Below are positions 8,734 through 19,900 of a stretch of DNA of 64,000 nt, piece by piece. The position numbers and the translations under genes were made by a program. Position 1 is the stretch's first letter, and the number at the start of each line of letters is the position of its first letter. Under the pieces are notes generated by a model. It saw nothing but the letters and a program-made list of their open reading frames with translations, was not told the DNA's origin and did no database searches. Origin of the DNA: JAEUIX01 sp046156035 (GTDB lineage Bacteria; Planctomycetota; Phycisphaerae; Phycisphaerales; UBA1924); assembly GCA_046156035.1 (NCBI GenBank), contig JBJXEW010000054.1, positions 40,539-104,538 on the forward strand. Direction: 5' to 3'.

Positions 8734-10812
8734 ATGATGAAGAATTTGTCGCAGGTCGGCGGTCAGCAACGGGGCACGACGAACGCGGAGTGGTGCGGCC
8801 GCGGACGGATGACTTGCCTCACGCTGGCCTCCGTGGCGGGCCTGATGCTGGCTGCGGGCCCCGCATTTTCGCAGCCCCCTAGGCAAGGACCAGCGACGGG
8901 CCTGACGCCCCCGACGGGCAAGCCCGCGCCGACACCCACCGTGCCGGTGCGCCCCGCCGCCGTAGCCGCGCCCGTGGCCACCGTGGACAACCCCTTCCCG
9001 GTGTCGGGCTTTGTGCCCGGGTACGCGGACGCGATCCGCGACCACCCCGGCCTTCCATCGGTGCCCGACCTCATGTCGGAAGCACGCGTGGCGCTCGTTG
9101 GGACGCCGGGTGGTTTTGATACCCCTTCAATGGGCGCCACGGCCCCGACGTACTCGCTCTCGGAGATCGGTGCCCTGCTGGAAAAGGACGGCCCCAAGGT
9201 GTTCTCGCGGCGTGCCCTGGAAGCGGTGCTGGGCGGCGTGCGCGACGCGCTCAACGCTCGCGGCATTGTGGGCGTGTGGATCGAGTACGACCGCGAGCAG
9301 GTGGAGGTCACCGTCACGCCCGGCGTGGACGGACCGGACTTTTCTCAATGGTCCGACCGGCGCGGCGCGGCGGAGCAGACGCTCACCATCACCGTCAACG
9401 TGGCCACCGTCGCGCAGGTGCGTACCGTCGCCTCGGGCGACCGCATCGAGATGACCGATCGCGTCGACTCGTCGGAGCAGGTTCGTGTGGCGAGGAACTC
9501 GCCCGTCAAGCCCTCCGCGGGCGACCTGGTGAACCGCTCGGACCTGCTCAACAAGCCGCAACTCGACGACTATGTGCTGCGGCTCAACCGTCGGGCGGGC
9601 CGTCGTGTCGATGTGGCCGTGGCCCCGGGCGAGGAGCCGGGCACCGCCGTTCTCGACTACCTGATCCGTGAGAACGACCCGCTCACCATCTATCTCCAGG
9701 GTTCCAACACCGGCACCCAGCAGACCGAGGAGTGGCGCGTCCGTTTCGGCCTGATCCACAGCCAACTCACCAACAACGACGACCAACTCTCGCTCGACTA
9801 CGTCACCGGCGGCTTCGAATCGTACCACAACCTGACGGCTGCCTATGAGTTCCCGATCTTCGATATGGACACGCTCCGTCTCAAGATCCACGGCAATTAC
9901 AACGAGTTCGACGCCTCCGATGTCGGATCGGGCTCGGGCTTTACCGGGTCCGGCTACTACGTCGGCACCGACCTGATCTGGAACTTCCTCCAGGTTCGCG
10001 AATGGTTCTTTGACGCGGTGGCCGGCGTCCGCTTCCAGCACGTGGACGTGGACAACCAGGTGGTCAACACCCGAGGTGAGAGCGACTTCTTCTTCCCGCG
10101 TTTGGGCCTGAACATCGAACGCAACACCCAGACCGCCTCCACCTACCTGTTCTCCAGCATCGAGTTCAACGCTGCGGACATCGCTGACACGCCCGAGAAT
10201 CTCGACAGCCTGGGACGCACCGGCACCACGCGCGACTTCACCATCTTCCAGGGCAGCCTGGAGCAGACGTTCTACCTCGAGCCGATCTTTGATTCGGCCG
10301 CCTTCAACGCGGGCACGTCCACGCTGGCGCACGAGGCGGCCTTCATCATCCGTGGCCAGACCGCGTTCAACGACCGCGTGGTGCCCTCCTTCCAGGGCGT
10401 TGCCGGTGGCTTCTACTCTGTGCGGGGCTACGAGGAGTCCGAGTCTTCCGGCGATTCGCTCGTCCTCTTCACCGCCGAGTATCGCCTGCACCTGCCCCGC
10501 CTGTTCGAGCCCACCACCGACACCACCGACTTTTTCGGTGAGTTCCGTTACGCGCCTGAAGCCGGTATACCGTACTCGCGGCCGGACTGGGACCTGATCC
10601 TGCGGGCCTTCGTGGATGTGGGCCAGGTCTACAACAACGACCGTCTCTCGTTCGAGCGAGACGACACGCTGATCGGTCTGGGTGGCGGTGTGGAACTCCA
10701 GGTGCGCCGGAACCTGAACGTTCGGGTTGATGTTGGTGTGGCCGCGGAGGACACGCAGGCCACCCAGTCGGGTGACGTTCGCGTCCACTTCGTGGGCACC
10801 CTGCTGTTCTGA
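8734..10812 (+). CDS. TpsB outer-membrane transporter (ShlB/FhaC/HecB type)
   Basis: 692 residues. The order is a signal peptide ending near GPAFSQ, a Pro-rich linker, POTRA-like segments (residues about 135-290, including ARGIVGVWIEYDREQ), then a C-terminal beta-barrel built of alternating strands (for example FGLIHSQLTNNDDQLSLDYV, TAAYEFPIF) with FYSVRGYEESE, which resembles the VRGY loop 6 motif of the Omp85/TpsB superfamily, and the terminal phenylalanine in VHFVGTLLF expected for outer-membrane insertion. It would form the pore that secretes the exoprotein encoded 168 bases downstream on the same strand. ATG 8734 has GGGGAG just upstream; a second ATG follows immediately. Confidence 0.88.
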   Translation: MMKNLSQVGGQQRGTTNAEWCGRGRMTCLTLASVAGLMLAAGPAFSQPPRQGPATGLTPPTGKPAPTPTVPVRPAAVAAPVATVDNPFPVSGFVPGYADAIRDHPGLPSVPDLMSEARVALVGTPGGFDTPSMGATAPTYSLSEIGALLEKDGPKVFSRRALEAVLGGVRDALNARGIVGVWIEYDREQVEVTVTPGVDGPDFSQWSDRRGAAEQTLTITVNVATVAQVRTVASGDRIEMTDRVDSSEQVRVARNSPVKPSAGDLVNRSDLLNKPQLDDYVLRLNRRAGRRVDVAVAPGEEPGTAVLDYLIRENDPLTIYLQGSNTGTQQTEEWRVRFGLIHSQLTNNDDQLSLDYVTGGFESYHNLTAAYEFPIFDMDTLRLKIHGNYNEFDASDVGSGSGFTGSGYYVGTDLIWNFLQVREWFFDAVAGVRFQHVDVDNQVVNTRGESDFFFPRLGLNIERNTQTASTYLFSSIEFNAADIADTPENLDSLGRTGTTRDFTIFQGSLEQTFYLEPIFDSAAFNAGTSTLAHEAAFIIRGQTAFNDRVVPSFQGVAGGFYSVRGYEESESSGDSLVLFTAEYRLHLPRLFEPTTDTTDFFGEFRYAPEAGIPYSRPDWDLILRAFVDVGQVYNNDRLSFERDDTLIGLGGGVELQVRRNLNVRVDVGVAAEDTQATQSGDVRVHFVGTLLF

Positions 10813-10941
10813 CGGTCCTGGCCCGCCGCGTCGGCACGCGCCCCGCCGACGCGAGCGGCATTTCAGTGAATTGCGGGGGAATGGTCCAAGGATGTGCCGG
10901 GCGAACGATCCGTGCCGGCTCACGCATCGAATAGAACTCTC

Positions 10942-10960
10942 GGTCGGCATGATGCCGACC
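10942..10960. promoter_or_regulatory. Perfect 9-bp palindrome before tpsA
   Basis: GGTCGGCAT and ATGCCGACC flank a single base, 20 bases ahead of the tpsA ATG. It could be an operator, or an mRNA hairpin limiting translation of the exoprotein. The position also allows a partial terminator between the two TPS genes, but there is no T-run. Confidence 0.4.
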
Positions 10961-10980
10961 CTTCTGTGGCGGAGCGATCC

Positions 10981-13900
10981 ATGCAAAGCAAGAACGATCA
11001 GGCCAACACCGCGACCTTCACCAACGCCAGCGGGGGCGAGTTCGTCCGCCGCCTCGCCATCGGCGGCGCGTCCCTCACCGTTCTCGCGGGGGCGTTGTAT
11101 GCGCAGCCCGCCGGCGAGCAGATCGTGGCCGGCAACGTCGGCATCACCCGCAACGGCAACCTCACCCAGATCACCGCCTCCAACGGCGCGGCGATCAACT
11201 GGCGGTCGTTCGATATCGGGGCCGGGCAGACGGTGCAGTTCCTTCAGCCCGGGGCGGATGCGCGCGTCCTCAACCGTGTGACAGGGCCGGACCCCACCCA
11301 GATCGCCGGCACCCTGCTCGCCAATGGCCGTGTCTATATCGTCAACCCCGCGGGCGTGTACTTCCGTGCCGGCAGCGTCGTCAACGCGGGCGCGATCTAC
11401 GCCGCGGCGGGCAAGGTCTCCGATGCGGACTTCGCCCGCAAGATCGACCGCTTCACCGACATGACCGGATCGGTCGCCAACGCCGGCCTGATTCGTGCCG
11501 CGCAGGTCGTCCTCACCGGGGCCGCTGTCGGCAACTTCGGTCGCATCGATTCGCCCAACGGCACCGTGATCATGGCCGCCGGCAAGGACGTGCTCATCGG
11601 CGAACGCAACGGCACGATGTACGCACGCGTGAGCGCTGGCACCGCCGAGGCACGGGGCGAGCTGGCCTCCTCCGGTGCGGGCGTCTCGAACACGGGCGAG
11701 ATCTACGCCCGCGGCGGCACATACCAGGCCGTCACCGGTGACATCTTCGGCATGGCCATCCGCCAAGGTGGCCAGGTCACCGCCAGCCGTATCAGCGTCA
11801 CGGGTGGCAACGCCACCGCCACCACCGTCGACGGCCGCCTCGATGCCTCAGGCCTCGATTCCGGCCAGCGCGGCGGCAAGATCGAGGTCACCGGCCAAAC
11901 CGTTGCTGTGCGCGGGGCAACCCTTGATGCGTCAGGTTCCGCAGGCGGCGGAGTCATTAACGTGGGCGGTGGATACCAAGGCCGCGGCGAGCTCGCCAAC
12001 GCCGAGCGCACCTTCATCGACCAGAGCAGCAGCATCAACGTCGACGCGGTTGACGCAGGTCACGGTGGCAACGTCGTCATCTGGTCCAACCTCTACACCC
12101 TCTACCGCGGCCATGCCTCCGCTCGCGGCGCGCGCGCGGGCGGTGACGGCGGCTTTGTCGAGGTCTCCAGCAAAGACACCCTCGCCTTCCGCGGCACGGT
12201 GGAGGCCCGCGCTCTGGGCGTGGGCAAGGCCGGCAAACTGCTGCTGGACCCCAAGTTCATCATCATCAGCGACACGGGTGCCGATTCCGTGGCCGCCAAC
12301 GACACCTTCGCAGAGAACGCCGCGGCCACGGCCACGTTCGATGCCGATCTCATCACCACCGTGCTCAACGGCGGCACCGACCTTGAACTGCAGGCCAACA
12401 CCGACATCACCATCGACGAGATCATCACCGTCAACAACGGCGCCGGCGACGGCGGCATGTTCACGCTCCGCGCCGGCCGCAGCATCCTGATCAACCAGAA
12501 CATCACCACGGACAACGGCGCGTTCAACGCCTTCGCCAATGACTCGGGCGCCACCGGCAACCGCGATGCGGGTGCGGGCGTCATCACGATGGCCTCCGGC
12601 GTGGTGGTGGATACCGGCACCGGTGCCGCGACGTTCTCCATCGGCACCAACGCGCTCGCGGGCGCTTCGGGCGGCGCTCTCACGCTCGACACCGTGACCG
12701 CGGCTTCGATCATCGCCGATGCCACGGGCGCGGCCACGCCCGGCTCGGGTGCCGCGGGCGCCAACACCGGCGCCTTGGCAGTGAACGGCGTGCTTACCAC
12801 CAGCACTGGCGGCGTCACTCTGCGGGGCGGCACGGTGACGACCAACGCCGGTGCCTCCATCGATACCAACACGGCGGGCGCCTTGGGTGCGGTGGCCGTC
12901 ACGGCCACGGCCGGCGACCTCGCGGTGGGCGACTCCATCGCCACAACCGGTGCCAGCGTCGGACTCACCGCCAGCGACGATGTGCTGCTCACCGCTGCGG
13001 TTCAGACCGTCGGCGGGGCTTTCACCGTTGCCGCGGATGCGGACGGGAGCGGCGCGGGCGCGTTCACCAGCACCGCCACGGGTACGGTCGACACGACCAA
13101 CGCGGGTGCCGACGGCACAATCGCCATCATGGGTGCCGATGCCAACATCGGTGCCTCGCTCACGGCGGGCACCGGCGCCTTCACGTTCCAGCCTCTGGCC
13201 AACACCAACGTCGGCGTTGGCGACACGGCCGTCGCCGGCTTCAACCTCGATAACACCGAACTGGCCTTCGTCATCGGCACCGGCAGCGTGTTGATCGGCG
13301 ACGGCTTGTCAAGCTTCGTCACCAACCTCACGGTCGACAACGCCCAGTTCGCGGGCATCACCGCCGGTGCGGGCAACACCATCACGTTCAACGCGCTGCG
13401 CTCGAACAACGCCGGCACGCTGAGCTTCGAGACCACCGCCTCTTCGTTCACGCAGTTCGCCGGCGGCCTCTTCGCCGTCGGTGCCGACGCGGTGAGCACC
13501 ACCACCACGCTCACCGCCTCCACGATCGACCTGCGCTCCGGCTCCGACGGCACGGGCGACCTGGCCATCGGCGGCGGCGCGGTGTTGTTTGCCGACACCA
13601 TCACGCTGACGGCCGGCGCGGGCGCCCCGGGCACGGCCCGCATCACGTTCGCGGCGGGCGGCGTGTTCGGCGACGCGAGCGGCATAGGCCTGCCGGGCAA
13701 CTTCAACATCATCAGTGATGCGGCGGTGGGCGGCAACGCGGGCGATACGACCCTGCCGCTGGCCACGGCCTTCAGCGTGGGCGGCGATCTGACGGATGTG
13801 AACTACAGCGTGACCTCGTTCGGCACGATCACGCTCACCAACGCCGCCTCGACGAACAACGCGAATCTGAGCCTCACTCCCGGCGCGGGTGCCAGCAACC

Positions 13901-16900
13901 TGGTCACCCTCAACTCTCCCACCACCTTCACGCTCTCGGGCCTCACGCTCGCCCCCACCACCATTGTGGAACTCGGCCAGAACACTACCATCGCCACAAC
14001 CGCCGGCTCGAACACGGCCCTGTCCTTCGGCCAGGTCCGTACCAACGCCGACAGCACGTTCTACGGCCTCAGCGTGGTCATGAACAACGCGGGCGACTCC
14101 ACCGCCTTCACCCACGATGTCGGCGGCGGCGTCGGCAGCCTGCGTGCCCTCGGTGGCCTCAGCATCACCAGCCCCGCTGGCGCTGGCCTGGCCTTCACCG
14201 GTCAGGGCGGCGCGCCCGGTATCACGCAGTCCATCAACGTCGGCAGCCTCACCATCGGTGCCAGCGGCCAGAACGTCAACACCACCATCGACGCCACCGT
14301 GCTCACGCAGATTGATGCCGCCAACACCGGCGTCACGATCTTCGGCACACTCCTCTCCTCGGCCGTCACGCCCGGCTCATTCCGCAACCTCACCATCAAC
14401 CTGTCCGGCGGCACGCTCGCCTTCAACGGCAACGTCGGCGGGGCCAGCCAGGCCGCGGCCACGCAGCGCCTGGGCACCTTCACCGTCGGCGGCACCGGCA
14501 CCGTCAACCTGTTCGACAACCTCAACGTCCAGAGCGGCAGCATCAACACCGCCGTTCAACTCGTCCGCAACCTCACCACCGTCAACGCCTTCGAGACGAC
14601 GGTCAGCACGCTCGGCTTCACGTTCGGCTCCACGGTCGATGCCGACCTCGGCACCAACACCCGCGCCCTCTCCGTCAACACGCCCTTCGGCGCGTTCACC
14701 ACCTTCGCGGGCAGCGTGGGTGATCTGGCCGGCACGGGTGCCGCGGCCAGCCTCACCAAGGTCACCTCCGTCGCCACCGACGGCTCGGGCATCGCCTCGT
14801 TCCAGAGTGTGGTCTACACCACCGGCGCCCAGACCCTGCAGGGCACCGCCGTGAACCTCGGCGGCGCGGGCGGCATCATCTACAACTCCGACACCGGCAC
14901 CATCACCATCGGCGACACCGTCGCCAACATGTCGGTCATCACACTCAACGGCGCGCCGGGCCTGCAAGTGAGTTCCGGCGGCGCGGGCGCGGCTGGCAAC
15001 GTCATCTTCGCCGGCACGGTCGAGGCGGCCGCCGCGGGCGTGCAGTCGCTCACGGTCAACACGGCCGGCAACACCGCCTTCAACGCCAACGTGGGCGGCA
15101 CCACGGCTCTTGCCAGTGTCACGACCGATCAACCCGGCACGGTCACCGTTGGCGTGGCAGGCACGCCCGTCAACATCAACGTGAACGATCCCACCGCCGC
15201 GCTGGGCGGCAACATCACGCTCAACGAGTTCACCGCCACGCTCAACGGGATGTTCACCACCAACGGTGGCAACTTCGCCGTTGGCGACCAGGCGACGCCG
15301 GCCAACGGCACCATCTTCCTCTCCGGCGACACCTCCGTGAACGCCGGCTCGGGCACCATCGGTTTCTACGGCACGGTTGACGACACCGCAGCGGGCACCA
15401 ACGCACTCTCCACGACCAGCAGTGCCGTGGGGGGGCTTGCGGGCGAGGGCACGCAGTTCTTCGGCAACGTGGGCGGCACGGCGGCGCTGCTGAGCCTCAC
15501 CACCAACGGCGCCGGCGACGTGGGCATGTTCGGTAACGCGACGACCACGGGCAGCCAGAACTACGCCAACACCGGCGGCACCAACTTCCTGGGCACCGCC
15601 TACACCGTCAGCGGCAACGTGGGCGGCACGTTCGCGGTTGCGGGTCCGGCCATCATCGGCAGCAACGTGGTGATCGACACCACCGCATCCCTAGCAAACG
15701 GCACCGTCGCGTTCATGGGCACGGTGGACGACGCGGCGCTGGGCGCCAACTCGCTGACCGTCAACAGCCTCGCGCCGGGCGGCGGCACCGCCGCCACCGC
15801 GGGGGTGCAGTTCCAGATGGCGGTGGGCGGCACCACGGCCCTCGAGAGCCTGGTGGTCAACGGCGCGGCAACGAGCGTATCGGCCCTGAACGTCAGCACC
15901 TTCGGCAACCAGACGTTCGCCAACACCGGCACCACCTTCCTCAACGGCACCTATCTCACCGTGGTGAACGGCGCCACGGCGGCCACCGGCGCGTTCAGCG
16001 TTGCGGGCCCCACGCTGCTGAGCGGCAACACCACCGTCAACACGTCCGCCAGCACGGCCCAGACGGGCACGATCCTGTTCTCCGGCACGGTCGATTCCAC
16101 CACCGGCAACAACTTCGCTCTCAGCACCACCAGCACCGTGGGCGCACCCGGCGACACCGCGGCGACCGCGGGCACACGCTTCCTCGGCGCCGTGGGCGCG
16201 ACCGATGCCCTCTCCACCCTCACCACCAACGGTGCCGCGGGCTCGGTCTCCCTCCTGAACGCTACCACGGCCGGCGACCAGACCTTCAACAACACAGGCA
16301 ACACTTTCCTCAACGGCACATACCTCACCACGGCCGCGGGCGCCAACGGCCAGTTCAGCACGACGGGCCCGGTGCTGCTCGCGGGGAACACCGCGGTCAA
16401 CGCGGGCTCGGGCACGATCACGTTCAACAGCACGGTTGACGACACGGTGGCGGGCACCAACACGCTCTCGACCACCAGCACGGCGCTGGGCGGCCTGGGT
16501 GGTGAGGGAACCCAGTTCATCGGAAACGTGGGCGGCACCGCGGCTCTGCTAAGCCTTACCACCAACGGCACCGGCGATGTGGGCATGTTCGGTAACGCCA
16601 CGACCACGGGCAGCCAGAACTACGCCAACACCGGCGGCACCAACTTCCTCGGCACCGCGTACACGGTCAGCGGCAACGTCGGCGGCACGTTCACCGTGGC
16701 CGGGCCGGCGCTCATCGCCAACAACGTGACGGTCGACACCAACGCATCCCTGGCCAACGGAACCGTCACGTTCATGGGCACGGTGAACGACGCGGTGCTG
16801 GGCACCAACTCGCTGACAGTGAACAGCCTGGCGCCGGGCGGCGGCACCGCCGCGACGGCGGGAGTGCAGTTCCAGATGGCCGTGGGCGGCACCACAGCGC

Positions 16901-19900
16901 TCGAGAGCCTGGTGGTGAATGGCGCGGGCACGACCGCATCGGCGCTCAACGTCACCACGTTCGGTAACCAGACGTTCGCCAACACCGGCAGCACCTTCCT
17001 CAACGGCACATACCTCACCGTCGTGAACGGCGCCACCGCGGCCACCGGCGCGTTCAGCGTGGCCGGCCCCACCGTCCTCGCGGCCGACACCACCGTGGAT
17101 ACGTCCGCGAGCGGCGCCGCCGGCCTCATCACGTTCGCTGGCACGGTCGATTCGGGCAACGGCGCGGGCGTGCCCTTCGCCCTCACCACCAACAGCGTGG
17201 CCACCCTCAACGCCGGCAACGGCGGCGCGGGCACGCAGTTCCAGGCCCTCGTCGGCTCCGGCCTCGCGGGCACGGGCACACTCGCCAGCCTCACCACCAT
17301 GGGCGCGGGCGGCACAGTCTCCAGCATCGGCGTGCAGACCACCGGCAACCAGGCCTTCAACAACACCGGCAGCACCACCCTCAGCGGCACGTTCCTCACG
17401 GCGGCCAACGGCGGCACTGCTGCCACGGGCGCCTTCAACGCCGCCGGCCCCGTCATTCTCGCGGGCAACACCATCGTCAACCCCTCCGCCAGCGGTGCGG
17501 CAGGCAATGCGACCTTCTCCAGCACCATCGATTCCGACACGGACAACAGCAACCGCAACCTCACCGTCACGCTTGATCCCGGCGCGGGCGCGGCATCGGC
17601 CACCTTCACCGACAGCATCGGCACGGGCAACGGCAACCTCCGCCGCCTCGGCCAGTTGGAGGTCACCGGCGGCGCCAACACCTTCACGCTCTTCAACGGC
17701 ATCGGCGCCACCCAGAATGTGAACGTGCTCGGTGCCGATTTCGGCAACGCCGCGCGTGTGGCCAGCGCCAACGGCGGCCTGGCGATCGATTCCACGGGTG
17801 TCGGTGCCCTGGGCAATGTGGATTTCCGCAGCACGCTTGATCCCTCCGGCGGCAACCGCAACTTCGCTCTCACGCTCAACGATGCTGCCGCATTCGGCAA
17901 CTTCGCCGGCGATGTGGGCACGCAGGACTTCTTCGCCACCTTCACCACCAACGGCGCCGGCACGACCGCCTTCACCTCCGCGGCCGGCGGCGGCCAACTC
18001 ATGCGTGCCATCACCATGGCCTTCAACAACCGCGTGACGGTGGCCAACCCCACGCTCACCACCTTCCGGGGTGTCGGGGGCAACGGCGTCGGCGGTGCGC
18101 CCGCCATCACGTTCAACGGCCTGCTGGATTCGGATGGGGCCGTGGCCCGCAACGTCACCCTTGACGCGACGGCCGTGACGCTTCCGACCATCGTCATCAA
18201 CAACGATGTCGGCACCGTCAACCGCCTCGGCACGCTCACCACCACGCCCGGCATCGCGACCTCGCTGACCAACTTCACCAAGACCACCGGCGGCAGCCAG
18301 ATCATCAACGTCGGCACGGGTGTCTTCGGCCACGCCGTAACCGTCGCTCACGGCACACTCACTACGTTCGATGCCAACGTCGGCAACCTCTCCTTCCTCG
18401 GCACTGTCGATTCCAACGATGCCACCGCGAAGAACCTGACCACCAACACCTCCGCCGCGGCCAGCGCGACGATCTTCGGCTCCGATGTGGGCCTGACGAA
18501 CCGCCTGGGCACGCTCACCACCGGCGGCTCCGCCACCTCGCAGACCCGCTTCACGGAGGCTGCCAGCGCGGTCCAGAACGTCAACGTCGGCACCGGTGTC
18601 TTCAACAACGCCGTCACCGTCGGTCACGGCACGCTCACCTCGTTCGATGCCAGCGTTGGCAACCTCTCCTTCAACAGCACGCTCGATTCCGACGTGGCAC
18701 CGCCCAAGAACATCACCACCAACACCTCCGCCGCGGCCAGCGCCACGGTCTTCGCGACCGACATCGGCACGCTCAGCCGCCTGGGCATCCTCACCACGGG
18801 CGGCTCGGCAACCTCGCAGACGCGCTTCACCGAGACAGCCTCGGGCGGTCAGGTTGCCAACGTCACCAGCGCGGCGTTCAACAACGCCGTCACGCTCGGC
18901 CACGGCACACTCACCACGTTCGATTCCAACGGTGTGGGCGCCCTGGGCAACGTCGCCTTCAACTCCACGCTCGATTCCGATGTCGATGCGGGCCTCCGCA
19001 ACGCCACCATCAACATCACCGACGCGGGCGCCTCAGCCATCTTCGCGGGCGATGTCGGCCGTACCAACGCCACCACCGGTGTGGGTGCGGTGACTCCCCG
19101 CCGCCTCGGCCAGTTGATGGTCACGGGAGCCGCCGCTTCAACCACCGCGTTCACGTCCGCCGCGGCGGGCGGCCAACGGATCGATGCCACGGGTATGTCC
19201 TTCGCCAACAACACCACCATCGCCAACGCCACGCTCACGGCCTTCGAGGCCAACGGTGCTGGCGCGGCGGGCAACGTCCTCTTCACAGGCACGCTCAACT
19301 CCGCCGTCCCAGCCACGTTCCGCTCGGCCCGCGTCACCACGGGCGCGGGCGTGGCCCTGGCAACATTCGGCGGGGACGTGGGCGGCACCAACCCGCTCGG
19401 CCAACTCGTCGTCGGTGGCAACAGCCAGTTCAACGGCAACGCCACCCTCAACGGTGACGCCCGCCGTATCTCCACCGACACCACGCTCGTCCTGCTGAGC
19501 CCTGTTCCGGCCGCAACCGATGCCATCCAGCCGCTCGCGGCCATCGGTGCCCTCCAGCCCCGCATCAGTTTCACCAACACCGGCACGCTCGCGGTGGGTG
19601 GCGCAGTGACGATCGCCGGCAACAACGGCTCGCTCCTGTTCGCCAACACCATCACCCGTGCCGCGGGCGTCGGGGCTCGCAGCCTGGCGCTCACCACGAC
19701 CGCCCCGGTTCTCACCGGCGCGCAGTATGACCTGCTCACCGACGCCCAACGCCGCCTCTTCATCCAGAGTTACATCCCCGCGGTCGCGTTCGGCGGCAGC
19801 ATCGGCAGCACGGTGATCGGTGGGCGGCTCGATTCCTTCACGCTCAACGCCGCCGGGCTGCGTGGCCTGGGCACCGCGGCCGGCGCCCAGTCCATCCTCA

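Noticed and set aside
9127..11766. Minus-strand frame of 879 codons opposite the TPS genes
   Set aside because: Spans two clear plus-strand genes and has no start signal or domain.
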